Shown here piece by piece: positions 17,159-25,491 of a stretch of 52,358 nucleotides of DNA. The position numbers and the translations under genes are program-made. Under the pieces are notes generated by a model. It ran no database searches and was not told the origin of the DNA. It saw nothing but the letters and a program-made list of their open reading frames with translations. Numbering within the stretch: the stretch's first letter is position 1; the number at the start of each line of letters is the position of its first letter. This DNA comes from Desulfuromonas thiophila (GTDB lineage: Bacteria; Desulfobacterota; Desulfuromonadia; Desulfuromonadales; Desulfuromonadaceae): positions 1 through 52,358 of the forward strand of contig NZ_FNAQ01000016.1 in the NCBI RefSeq assembly GCF_900101955.1. Reading direction: 5' to 3'.

Positions 17159-20100
17159 CCTTCCTCCTGCGCCACGAGAAAGGCGACGAGCTCGAAATCA
17201 TCGAGCCCGGCGATGGTGTTTACCAGCGCCGTGGTCTTGCCGCCGGAGAACAGGCTGTCCAGATCCTTTTCCTCTTTGACGTCGATCATCGAACGAATGG
17301 CGGTACTTAGCAGATCGGAGCAGGTCTTCATGTTCCGGCCTTCGTCGGTCTGCTGATTGAAGAGGCGGCAGACCGCCTGAATGGGTTCCGGTTGTCCCTT
17401 ACAGCTGGATCGCACCAGGTCGAGCAGTGTTTTGACCTCGGTGTGGTTGGCGATGACCTGGCCGTCGCCAGAGATATAGATCAGGTAGTAAGGATGCAGC
17501 CGGTTCTGCTGATTGATGTTGACCTCATGATTGCGGTTGCGCAGGGCAAAGATGACCCCGGGGTGCAATCCCATTGCGGGCCTGGCTGGGACAACCGCAT
17601 GCATGCCATTAGGCACGTTGGCAAGGTCGCCATTGGTTTTGACATAGTTCAGCAGATCCATCCGGAAGTCGTTCAGGCCGAGATCGGTGATGGAAACACC
17701 CGTTTTCAGGTCTTCCAGTTCGATCACCTCTTCCTGCAAGCGCCGGAGTTGCTCCTTTCGATACGAAATCTCGCTGCTTTTTGCCGTGAGGACGTTGTCG
17801 TCGCCGGTGGCCGTCACGTCGGCAATGACCATCCGGTTTTCAACCCGTTCCTTGAGATTGATGTATTCATCCAGAGAAATGTCGGGCCAATAGTTCACCA
17901 GTTGGATGGTCTTGTTGATGGAGCCGATGCGGTCGATCCGACCGAATCGCTGAATGATGCGAACCGGATTCCAGTGGATGTCATAGTTGACCAGGTAATC
18001 GCAGTCCTGAAGGTTCTGCCCCTCGGAGATACAGTCGGTGCCAATCAGCAGGTCCAATTCGGCCGGTTCATTTGGCAACACCTGAGCCTTCTCCTTGGCG
18101 CGAGGAGAAAAAAGCGTCAACAGCGACTGGAAATCATAATTTTTTCTGAGGGTTGATTTCGGCGTATCCTTTCCGGTTACTTTTCCGGTGTGCAGCCTCT
18201 GCGTTGCCAGTAGGGTATTCGCCAGGTTGTTGTAGAGGTAATTCGCTGTATCGGCAAAGGCAGTGAAAACAAGGACTTTTCTATTGCCGTCATTGATAGG
18301 GTTTTCAATCTTGCTGAGAATCAGGGCCTTGAGGTGTTGCAGCTTGGCGTCGTCCTCGGGTGTGACTTTTGCCATGGACTCCAGCAAGGCGTTAATGACT
18401 TCCAGATCAGCCTTCAGGTCGTGTTCCCACGAAGGAAGATCCATGTCCGCAAGGTTTATCTTCACCTTGCCGCCGATCTCGGCGTCATCCGGAACTGGGA
18501 TATCGTCCTCTTCGGCTTCGAGGTTTGCCAGACTATCGGTCCAGTCAGAGACACTGCCAGCATCGCCTGCAATCCTGAATGAATCGATTTTGCTCAGGGT
18601 GCGAGCGTGGTTGTCGTGCAGGCTTTTCAGGGTGAGCCGGAATGCCTCAACCGAGCTTTCCAGACGTTTGAGCAGATTGGTCGTCATCAATGCCTGCAGG
18701 CTTCGTTCGCGGTCCGCCTGCTTCAGCTTCCCTTTGCCACCTTCCACCTGCGTGTCGTACAGGTCTTCATATTTTTTGAGCCGACTGGGCAGGATGTAGC
18801 TGATCGGGGCGTAAACGGCGAGCTTGAGCAGCGAGAGCTGTTCAAAGATCTCATTAAAGCTCATGACATCCGTGCGGCCGGTCAGTGGCGAATGGAATGA
18901 CAGCGGTTTGCGGCGCTCGGGAAACTGGCCTATGTCACTGGTGTCGTAGAAGGTCTGGATATGTTTGCGCGAACGGGCAATGGTGACGCTGTCAAGCAGT
19001 TCAAAGAAGTCAAAATCAAGGGAATCCAGAATAGCCCGCGCCGTGCGATCCTCGGGTGCCAGTTTTGACCACTGGTTGAAGACCGTCTGGGCATTGCGGA
19101 AGATTTCTTCCACTGATCTGCCCGTGCGCAGCTTCTTGCTGAGATTTTCAGAGTCGCCTTCGTAAGCCAGCGCGAGTTGGTTGCGCAGATCATTGAAGCG
19201 GTTGTTGACGGGGGTGGCGGACAGCATCAGAACCTTGGTTTTAACGCCTTGGCGGACGACCTGATTCATCAGTTTCTGATAGCGGGTTTCCCGGTCTTTA
19301 ACGGCATCGTTGTTGCGGAAATTATGCGATTCATCGATGACGACTAGATCATAATTGCCCCAGTTAACACGGTTCAGGGGAATGCCGAACGACTCTCCCG
19401 AGGTGCGGGACAGGTCGGTATGGCACAAAACATCATAATTAAACCGATCCTTGGAGAAGATATTGGTCGTCAGGTTGCTGTTGTAGTTCAGCCAGTTGTC
19501 CGCAAGTTTCTTGGGGCAAAGCACCAGCACCGAGCGGTTGCGCAGTTCGTAATATTTCACAACGGCCAGAGCCGTGAATGTTTTTCCAAGGCCCACGCTG
19601 TCGGCCAGGATACAGCCGTTGTAGGTTTCTAGCTTATTGATAATGCCTATGGCGGCATCACGCTGAAAGTTGAAAAGCTTGTTCCAGACCAGCGTATCCT
19701 GATAACCCGTGCGGTCGTTGGGCAGGACGTCTTCGTCGATATCATCGAGGAAATCACTGAAGATGTTGTAGAGCATCAGGAAATAGATGCGCTCGGGTGA
19801 ATTTTCCTGATAGACCGACTCGATATGATCACAGATTATGGTGGTTACATCTTCAAGTTTTGTCGGGTCACTCCATATCTGGTCAAAAAGCTGAAAGTAT
19901 GTCGATGTGAAAGCCGTCTCGTCTACCCGATTGACGATGTTGGAAACGGCATCACCCTGCTGGTATCCCAGATCAACAGCGGTGAAACCATGCAAAGGCA
20001 TATATGCCGCTTCCAGCGAAGGCCCCTGAATGCAGGCGAACTGCTGCATCGGGGATTTGGTCTTGTTTGAGCGGAATTTGGCTTTGCGGCGCATCCATTC

Positions 20101-20427
20101 GGCACACTCTCGAGCAATAGCACGCTGGGTGAGCTTATTACGAAGCTGGATTTCAAATTCGGAGCCGTAGAGGCTGCGTTCCCGGTTAGTTTTGGGGATA
20201 AAAAACTCTCGGCGTTCTTTTCTGAATTTGTCGGTGACTTCGTTGGGGACAAATGTAGGTGCTGTGAAGATGAATTCCAACGACTCGATCTTTGCGAGCT
20301 CGGACTTTAAAGCTTCATAGGCATAAATTGAAAAGCAAGATGCCGCGATCTTCAATTTCGCCCTGGGGCGGATCGAAGCCTTCAGATCGTCGCCGAGCAA
20401 AGAACTAACATTGTCGATGATCTTCAT
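17155..20427 (-). CDS. SNF2-family helicase with N-terminal PLD-like domain
   Basis: A 1090-aa protein. The N-terminal part (about 15-65) resembles a phospholipase-D-like fold (KLKIAASCFSIYAYEALKSEL). An SF2/SNF2 motor follows: Walker A ADSVGLGKT (275-283), DESHNFRN (365-372), LSATPVNNRFNDLRNQL, VFTAFADTANYL, and motifs V-VI TDCISEGQNLQDCDYLVNYD with RIIQRFGRIDRIGS. ATG 20427 is preferred because GGGGAG lies 8-12 bases upstream; the alternative at 20454 has no ribosome binding site. It is the first gene of the six-gene minus operon ending with res. Such PLD-helicase plus DUF4391 pairs are recurrent companions of type III methyltransferases. It probably translocates on DNA to add a second restriction layer. 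I did not find a clear HxK PLD catalytic pair. Confidence 0.85.
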   Translation of the reverse strand: MKIIDNVSSLLGDDLKASIRPRAKLKIAASCFSIYAYEALKSELAKIESLEFIFTAPTFVPNEVTDKFRKERREFFIPKTNRERSLYGSEFEIQLRNKLTQRAIARECAEWMRRKAKFRSNKTKSPMQQFACIQGPSLEAAYMPLHGFTAVDLGYQQGDAVSNIVNRVDETAFTSTYFQLFDQIWSDPTKLEDVTTIICDHIESVYQENSPERIYFLMLYNIFSDFLDDIDEDVLPNDRTGYQDTLVWNKLFNFQRDAAIGIINKLETYNGCILADSVGLGKTFTALAVVKYYELRNRSVLVLCPKKLADNWLNYNSNLTTNIFSKDRFNYDVLCHTDLSRTSGESFGIPLNRVNWGNYDLVVIDESHNFRNNDAVKDRETRYQKLMNQVVRQGVKTKVLMLSATPVNNRFNDLRNQLALAYEGDSENLSKKLRTGRSVEEIFRNAQTVFNQWSKLAPEDRTARAILDSLDFDFFELLDSVTIARSRKHIQTFYDTSDIGQFPERRKPLSFHSPLTGRTDVMSFNEIFEQLSLLKLAVYAPISYILPSRLKKYEDLYDTQVEGGKGKLKQADRERSLQALMTTNLLKRLESSVEAFRLTLKSLHDNHARTLSKIDSFRIAGDAGSVSDWTDSLANLEAEEDDIPVPDDAEIGGKVKINLADMDLPSWEHDLKADLEVINALLESMAKVTPEDDAKLQHLKALILSKIENPINDGNRKVLVFTAFADTANYLYNNLANTLLATQRLHTGKVTGKDTPKSTLRKNYDFQSLLTLFSPRAKEKAQVLPNEPAELDLLIGTDCISEGQNLQDCDYLVNYDIHWNPVRIIQRFGRIDRIGSINKTIQLVNYWPDISLDEYINLKERVENRMVIADVTATGDDNVLTAKSSEISYRKEQLRRLQEEVIELEDLKTGVSITDLGLNDFRMDLLNYVKTNGDLANVPNGMHAVVPARPAMGLHPGVIFALRNRNHEVNINQQNRLHPYYLIYISGDGQVIANHTEVKTLLDLVRSSCKGQPEPIQAVCRLFNQQTDEGRNMKTCSDLLSTAIRSMIDVKEEKDLDSLFSGGKTTALVNTIAGLDDFELVAFLVAQEEG

Positions 20428-20479
20428 CAGGCCAACTCCCCTTGTCCCCGACATAGTACATTAAATTGCTCGAACTGCA

Positions 20480-20537
20480 TTCGCGCCTACTTCACTGAAA
20501 AGGCTTTTCCAAGCTACCGAAAGTTTATAGGCGCGAA
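20480..20537. promoter_or_regulatory. Long-spaced inverted repeat upstream of type III operon
   Basis: Perfect 10-bp arms TTCGCGCCTA (20480-20489) and TAGGCGCGAA (20528-20537) are separated by 38 bp. They sit 53-110 bp upstream of the first gene of the type III operon, where a promoter is expected. This could be two half-operators of one regulator or a recombination site. No cognate regulator is evident nearby. Confidence 0.4.
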
Positions 20538-20798
20538 CCTAAAATCTTGGGCACAGCCCAGTTACTTTTGGGAGATCTCCTGCTGCCGCCACACCTTCCA
20601 AACCGTTTTCAGAAAGCTTTCAGTCTGGCGGAATTTGAGCTGATCTGGCTATCATCCATCCATCAAGCTTGGCGTTGCAAGATGGGTGTGATAATCCATT
20701 GGCGTTTAGAATAAAGAAAAGATTTTCGTTCAATTACTTGATCGCCTCGCTCGAAATGGTCGTCTGTCAGCCTTGTCCATACTAATGAATTATTTCAT
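20538..20798. other. Intergenic region between rmuC and type III operon
   Basis: No gene was seen. The region holds a small hairpin TGGGC-ACA-GCCCA (about 20548-20560) and a 10-bp palindrome GGAGATCTCC (about 20581-20590). The rest is non-coding. Both neighbouring transcription units run on the minus strand, so it must contain the 3' end of no gene and the 5' region of the helicase operon plus rmuC's downstream flank. Confidence 0.4.
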
Positions 20799-22535
20799 TT
20801 AACTGATATCAGAACTGGAATCACCCGAACCCTCAAAATTTAAAATTTTTTCTGAATCTGATTCGGGCAATTGTTCAACCGAACGAAGCTTGCGTTCCAT
20901 TGCGCGAGTACGAACCTCCGTATCGTTAATGGTTTTCGATGCAGTATTGAGTTGCTTTTTCACTTTGGAGAGAACTTCGCCGAATCTTCCGAATTCTGTT
21001 TTTACAGCAGCAAGCACACGCCAGACTTCAGAGGCACGTTGTTCAATAGCCAGAGTTTGGAAGCCCACCCGCAAGCTACTAAGGATAGCTACAAGATTTG
21101 TCGGCCCAGCCACCACAATTCGGTAGTTATGTTGAAGATCTTCCACGATTGAAGGCTGGCGCAACACTTCAGCGTATAGGCCTTCAGTCGGTAAAAAAAG
21201 AATCGCAAAGTCCGTTGTTGCTGGTGGATTAATATATTTATCGTGAATTTCTTTAGCTGAACCCTTAACTGCACGCAACAGCGCATCGGTGGCTGTCTGC
21301 ACGGCGACAGGATCCGCTTTATCAGCTGCATCCTGCAGGCGTGCATAATCTTCCTGAGGGAATTTCGAATCTATCGGCAAGTACACCACGCTGTTTGGGT
21401 CATCCTTTGACCCGGGCAACCGTACAGCAAACTCTACGCGCTCGGCAGTTTCCGGCTTCACGCAGACATTTTTATCATACTGGTTAGGGGTGAGAATCTG
21501 ATCTAGTATGGCACCTAACTGTACCTCGGCCCAAGTGCCACGGGCTTTTACGTTGGTAAGAACTCTCTTCAGATCCCCCACGCCATTGGCCAAGCCTTGC
21601 ATTTCTCCTAACCCTTTATGTACAGCTTCAAGTCGGTCACTTACCAGCTTGAAAGATTCACCCAAGCGTTTCTCCAGAGTGTCATGAAGCTTTTCATCGA
21701 CTGTTTTGCGCATTTCATCAAGCTTCTTCTCGTTGGTATACTGAAGCTCTTTCACCCGTTCGTCCAGCGTCGAACGGATACGATCAATTGCCTGCTGGTT
21801 GCTGGAATTTAATTCTTTAAGTTGCCTGGTCACCCCTTCCAGTTTCTCTTTTTGCACGTCGGCCATACCTTCAGTCGATTTAGCTATGGTTTCGCCTGCC
21901 CGGTTGAGTCCTTCTGCCATGGCCCCACGAATTTCTGTAAATTTTTTCTCGTTGTTTTCCTGCAACTGCCCAACTCGCTCATCAAGCGTCCTACGTACCC
22001 GATCAATTGACGACTGATTAGACTCATTCATCTGCCGGAGTTGGTCTGACATCCCTTCAAGCTGCTCTTTTTGCGCCCTACCAAGTTGCGCGGCAGACTC
22101 GGCAAACCTGGTGCTGATATCTTTCATACCGTCGGTAAGTGTTATGCGCATTTCTGTAATTTTATTCTCATTCCCACCTTGGAGCTCTTTCACTTTCTCA
22201 TCGAAGGTGTTACGAACCTTCTCTAGTGATTCTCGATTCGATACCTCAAACCCCTTTAGCTGTTCTGTCATGGCTCCCAGTCGCTCTAGCTGCAAATTCC
22301 CCATAGTCGTAAGCGAGCCTGTGAGCGTCGTAGCAACCGACTGAAAATGACTGGTTATTTCTTCACGCAGAGTCTTAGCCGCATTTAGCGCCTCTTCTCG
22401 CCCTGCACGCAGCTCACCCTGGATATCCTGATTATCGTGCTCTTCCTTGCGTCCACTTTTTATCATAGCTAATAAAGAAAAAACTGTAGCCATCAGAGAA
22501 AGCCCACAGGCGATCCATAAAAGTTTTTCGATCAT
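20799..22535 (-). CDS. rmuC: DNA recombination protein RmuC with triplicated coiled coil
   Basis: A 578-aa protein with one N-terminal membrane segment (LLWIACGLSLMATVFSLLAM, residues 5-24), a long coiled coil, and a C-terminal RmuC domain. In that domain, GTWAEVQLGAIL, LPIDSKFPQEDY and TDFAILFLPTEGLYAEVL are family hallmarks of a restriction-endonuclease-like core. RmuC limits inversions and rearrangements in E. coli. The coiled coil contains three tandem 73-residue units (82-154, 155-227, 228 to about 298). Each carries a variant of Q-x-E-x-LEG, QL, SN, DRVRRTLDERV, LQ and NEKK, and together they look like internal duplication that lengthened the stalk. It is longer than the usual roughly 475 aa for that reason. 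RBS-like CGGAG precedes the ATG. Confidence 0.92.
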   Translation of the reverse strand: MIEKLLWIACGLSLMATVFSLLAMIKSGRKEEHDNQDIQGELRAGREEALNAAKTLREEITSHFQSVATTLTGSLTTMGNLQLERLGAMTEQLKGFEVSNRESLEKVRNTFDEKVKELQGGNENKITEMRITLTDGMKDISTRFAESAAQLGRAQKEQLEGMSDQLRQMNESNQSSIDRVRRTLDERVGQLQENNEKKFTEIRGAMAEGLNRAGETIAKSTEGMADVQKEKLEGVTRQLKELNSSNQQAIDRIRSTLDERVKELQYTNEKKLDEMRKTVDEKLHDTLEKRLGESFKLVSDRLEAVHKGLGEMQGLANGVGDLKRVLTNVKARGTWAEVQLGAILDQILTPNQYDKNVCVKPETAERVEFAVRLPGSKDDPNSVVYLPIDSKFPQEDYARLQDAADKADPVAVQTATDALLRAVKGSAKEIHDKYINPPATTDFAILFLPTEGLYAEVLRQPSIVEDLQHNYRIVVAGPTNLVAILSSLRVGFQTLAIEQRASEVWRVLAAVKTEFGRFGEVLSKVKKQLNTASKTINDTEVRTRAMERKLRSVEQLPESDSEKILNFEGSGDSSSDIS

Positions 22536-22816
22536 TTTTAGGAACTCCGAAATAGTTGATTTATTTGAACATCAAGCAGAGTAATTCATTGAAATAGGCC
22601 TCTGATTTTTTAAATCCGAAAATATATTTTCCATAATTTTATAAAAATATTTGAACGAAAATTATTTTACTAGCTTATCATTTCGAGAGTGTCAAGTTGA
22701 CGGATCAATGAGGATTTGTCATCAGCAGTTTTCAGCAACATGGAGATACCTATTCATCAAAGCATTGGAAAAAGCAGGTCCAAGGAACGGGCTAAGAAGC
22801 GCTTTGAACGACTTTC

Positions 22817-23326
22817 TCACGGCAGAGCCTGCTCCAGCCCCTCAATGCCAAGATCCTTGATCTCCCCCGGCACCAACTGCAACGTCAGCGCCACCATCAG
22901 CCCATCAATCACCGAACTGGTCAGGGCAAACGGCTTACCATCAATCTGACTGGTTTTCTCAAAAAACAGCGGATGCTGCGGATCGGCCGGAAAGCTTGAG
23001 AACGACTGAACCGGCGTCAGGCTGCGGGAGATGGAAAAGCCTGGCTTCTCGATCAGGTTGAATTGCCCCGGCCGGTCGTAGTCAATCCGGGCCGTGAGCT
23101 TTGCCAGTGTCTCCTGTGGCAGACCAGCGACAAAAGTGATCAACTTGTTCATCTCAACCGGCTGGTGGGCCACCTGGGCACTGACGCCCTGGCTGCCGAC
23201 ACGGAACTGGTAGCAGCGGGCCTTGAACCGCCCAGCGTAGGCAAAGCCCTGACAAAGCAGCTCTATGCGCTCCGGTGAACGAACCAGCTGGTAAAGATTG
23301 CGGACAAAGTAATGCTGCGTTGCCAT
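22817..23326 (-). CDS. Hypothetical protein
   Basis: A 169-aa protein of no family I recognise. Start ATG 23326 is chosen because AGGAGG lies 6-7 bases upstream; an extension to 23392 is possible but lacks a ribosome binding site. The protein appears soluble. It has a beta-rich N-terminal half (HYFVRNLYQLVRSPERIELL, FKARCYQFRVG) and a C-terminal half ending VALTLQLVPGEIKDLGI. It stands alone, pointing away from the small membrane-protein genes. Function cannot be inferred. Confidence 0.65.
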   Translation of the reverse strand: MATQHYFVRNLYQLVRSPERIELLCQGFAYAGRFKARCYQFRVGSQGVSAQVAHQPVEMNKLITFVAGLPQETLAKLTARIDYDRPGQFNLIEKPGFSISRSLTPVQSFSSFPADPQHPLFFEKTSQIDGKPFALTSSVIDGLMVALTLQLVPGEIKDLGIEGLEQALP

Positions 23327-23952
23327 ACAAACCTCCTGTCGCGGCCGCCGTAACATCTCGCCCAGATCATTTTGCCAATCACAGCCGCCCATCAGAGAGA
23401 AAATTTAGTTTTTTTATAGCATGAAGCATCATTTAGCGGAATTATTTTAATCTTTAAGCCTCATGCCCCTCTCGTGCCTCTCTGGCTGAGGAGGCCGGTC
23501 GTATTGCTCTGCGAGCATTTCTCGACCATTCCCTCTGTCCTCAGCCCTTCTGCCATTCCTCTTCAGCCCTGCCTGTCCGCAGCAGGCAGCCAGCCGCTGT
23601 TGGTGATATTCTCTGCATACAGCCAGCTAAACCTGTTATTTCAGGATGATAACCACGCCAGCCTCGCGCTGCCGTCGGTTCTGCCGATCCGCTTTCCCCT
23701 CTCATCGTATAACCCCAGCATACATTTGCGCCGCTTGCGACCGCTTTTGCTGCCACGCCAGCCTGCAAACGCTGCCCCTGCGTGCGCAGGATATTTTTTT
23801 CTGTGATATTTTCTTCCTTGTTTCAGCTGGTTACGCTGATTCTTTCGTAATTCCTGCGTTTATTGGCACTGGTTGGCACGTCTTGCGCAGTAGCATCTGG
23901 GCAAGAACAACGCACTACCGCAAGCCTTCAACCGTAACCACAGGAGGACATC
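23327..23952. other. Long intergenic region before tandem small membrane proteins
   Basis: About 625 bp between divergent genes. No frame here has both a ribosome binding site and protein-like composition. A short hairpin CCTGC-GTGC-GCAGG followed by a T-run (about 23776-23799) resembles a weak terminator or attenuator. GGAGG at about 23943-23947 serves the gene at 23953. The long leader may carry regulation, but I recognise no riboswitch. Confidence 0.4.
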
Positions 23953-24165
23953 ATGAAAACCACCACGCTGCTGACCTTGACTTCCTTGCTGGCGGCTTCG
24001 CCGGTCTACGCGGCGGCCGATGCTTCCTCCAGCGGTTTTCTGCTCTGGGCATTCCTTGGCTTCTTTGCCCTGCTGATCGCCACCCAGATCCTGCCGTCGC
24101 TGCTGTTGCTGGTCGGCATCACCCGAGCGGTAACCCACAGCAAGGAAACACTGCCGCTGAAATAG
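23953..24165 (+). CDS. Small exported membrane protein, copy 1 of 3
   Basis: A 70-aa protein with a signal-peptide-like N-terminus (TTTLLTLTSLLAASPVYA, cleavage likely after AYA/YAA near residue 20). A 30-residue hydrophobic stretch follows (FLLWAFLGFFALLIATQILP continuing to about 58), with a short basic tail. ACAGGAGGACATC precedes the ATG. It is the first of three paralogous genes in a row; the shared core is LLVW/LLWAFLGF...ALIVVAQ...LP/VPALLVM. It is probably an inner-membrane protein with one long helix or a helical hairpin. Function unknown. This copy has diverged most from the other two. Confidence 0.75.
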   Translation: MKTTTLLTLTSLLAASPVYAAADASSSGFLLWAFLGFFALLIATQILPSLLLLVGITRAVTHSKETLPLK

Positions 24166-24239
24166 CTCCGGCACAAGGACAACCGAACAAACCGATGACC
24201 GATTCAACCCCCATAAACGTTTCACCACAGGAGGACGCC

Positions 24240-24464
24240 ATGAAAACCACCTTTAAAACCACCCTGCTCTCGTTGACCTCGTTGCTGCTTGCCTCGCCGG
24301 TGTTCGCTGCCACGCAGCGCGCTGACCACAGTGGTCTTTTGGTCTGGTTGTTCCTCGGCTTCTGCGGCCTGATCGTTGTCGCTCAGCTGGTCCCGGCGGT
24401 TCTGGTGATGTTCGGCATCGTCAAGGCCGTCGCCAGCCCGAAGGAAGTCAGCGGCAAGGCCTGA
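24240..24464 (+). CDS. Small exported membrane protein, copy 2 of 3
   Basis: A 74-aa paralogue of its neighbours. It has a signal-like N-terminus ending SPVFAATQ, then a DHSGLLVWLFLGF-type hydrophobic core and KAVASPKE at the C-terminus. ATG 24240 is chosen over a much longer upstream frame because CAGGAGGACGCC sits directly before it, identical in style to copy 1. Its DNA from about 24315 to 24445 is nearly the same as about 24655-24780 in copy 3, so the duplication is recent compared with copy 1. It may form oligomers with its paralogues in the membrane; this is not shown by the sequence. Confidence 0.8.
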   Translation: MKTTFKTTLLSLTSLLLASPVFAATQRADHSGLLVWLFLGFCGLIVVAQLVPAVLVMFGIVKAVASPKEVSGKA

Positions 24465-24562
24465 TCGCACGGCACCGTCAGCAACAACTCCAACCCTTGA
24501 AGCGACCTTATCCCGCTGCCGCCGGATTATCGGCGGCAGCCTTTAGCGCCCGGAGAAACCCC

Positions 24563-24805
24563 ATGAAATCCTCTGCCCTTAAAGCCCTGATCCTCACCGC
24601 TGTGCTGCCGCTGGCTTCGGCTTCTTCTGCCTTTGCTGCCTCGACGGCCGGGCGCACTGACCACAGTGGTCTGTTGGTCTGGTTGTTCCTTGGCTTCTGC
24701 GCTCTGATCGTGGTGGCCCAGCTGGTGCCGGCGCTGCTGGTGATGTTCGGTATCGTCAAGGCGGTGGCCAGCCCGAAGGAGACGGCAGCGGTGAAGCATC
24801 ACTAA
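24563..24805 (+). CDS. Small exported membrane protein, copy 3 of 3
   Basis: An 80-aa paralogue with a clear signal peptide (LKALILTAVLPLASASSAFA, cleavage near residue 26). It shares the core DHSGLLVWLFLGFCALIVVA and PALLVMFGIVKAVASPKE with copy 2. ATG 24563, preceded by CCGGAGA, is preferred to an upstream ATG at 24497 because the signal peptide begins there and matches the paralogues. It lies between copy 2 and the pseudo-receiver gene in the same direction, forming a likely four-gene operon that ends at the terminator near 25400. Confidence 0.78.
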   Translation: MKSSALKALILTAVLPLASASSAFAASTAGRTDHSGLLVWLFLGFCALIVVAQLVPALLVMFGIVKAVASPKETAAVKHH

Positions 24806-24880
24806 ATCCTCTGCGCCCTGGCTTGATTCTGCCGCTACCCCCGCTACTCTGTTGACCCGGTTCTTTTTTGGAGGTTCGCC

Positions 24881-25336
24881 ATGAACAGCACCCTGGATGT
24901 TCTCATCACCCGTGCCGAGAATCGCACGGCGACCCAGGAAGAACAGCTGCACCAGCTGGCGCGGCAAACGGGTGGCCGGCCACTGAGCGTGGCGAATCTG
25001 GCCGAGGCCGTCAGTGCCTTAAGAAACTGCGATCAACCCATTGTGCTGCTGAGTGAACGCTTCGATCGCAGCAGCGCCCTGGAGATGATCCGCCTGCTGC
25101 GCCAGTGCAACCGCAGGGTGCGGATCATCCTGCTGGCCGATACCGACAATGTCAGCTTTTTGCGCCAGGCCCGCAGTGCCGGCATCTTCTATCACGCGCT
25201 GGAACCGCGCAGCGAAGAGGATCTGGCGGAACTGAAACTGGCGCTGCACAGCGCGGTGGAACAGTGCCACGAACAGCAGCAGGCCGAGCAACGGGAGCAC
25301 CGTCTGTGGAGGCATCTGGCCACGGCGCTGGGCTAG
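24881..25336 (+). CDS. Pseudo-receiver (CheY-like) protein
   Basis: A 151-aa protein in which residues about 50-128 follow a response-regulator receiver fold. There is a beta-3 strand PIVLLSERFD, a helix LEMIRLLRQC, VRIILLADTDN, then RQARSAGIFYHALEP. The phospho-acceptor Asp expected after beta-3 is Ser58, and the conserved Lys of the final beta-strand is missing, so it probably cannot be phosphorylated. The Glu/Gln-rich C-terminus may form a helix. GGAGG lies 6 bases before the ATG. It is co-directional with the three small membrane-protein genes and followed by a terminator, so it is likely part of their operon, perhaps as an adaptor protein. Confidence 0.65.
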   Translation: MNSTLDVLITRAENRTATQEEQLHQLARQTGGRPLSVANLAEAVSALRNCDQPIVLLSERFDRSSALEMIRLLRQCNRRVRIILLADTDNVSFLRQARSAGIFYHALEPRSEEDLAELKLALHSAVEQCHEQQQAEQREHRLWRHLATALG

Positions 25337-25388
25337 CGAAAAAGCGACTCTGCGATGAGATGAAATGAAGACAGGAAGGGACTGCGCC

Positions 25389-25417
25389 CCGCCAGGGATA
25401 TCTGGCGGAGCGTTTTT
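25389..25417 (+). terminator. Rho-independent terminator
   Basis: A stem CCGCCAG / CTGGCGG with a 6-base loop (25389-25408) is followed by AGCG and five T. It closes the small membrane-protein/pseudo-receiver operon and lies downstream of the convergent ADP-ribosylglycohydrolase gene as well. Confidence 0.75.
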
Positions 25418-25491
25418 GTGTGCGTGGGAAGGGCGTAAGATTCACAATCCCCATTAAGCCCTGAGCCTTCAATTTGTACCGTCACCAGAGT

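Noticed and set aside
9582-20427. BREX or DISARM assignment for the helicase/methyltransferase operon
   Set aside because: No PglZ, BrxC/BrxL, DrmA or DrmB signature is present; the methyltransferase and Res are classic type III.
23868-23892. Possible sigma-54 promoter (TGGCAC...TTGC) before the small membrane proteins
   Set aside because: The GG-GC spacing is 8 or 9 bp rather than the required 10 bp in either reading of the repeated TTGGCAC, so it does not meet the -24/-12 rule.
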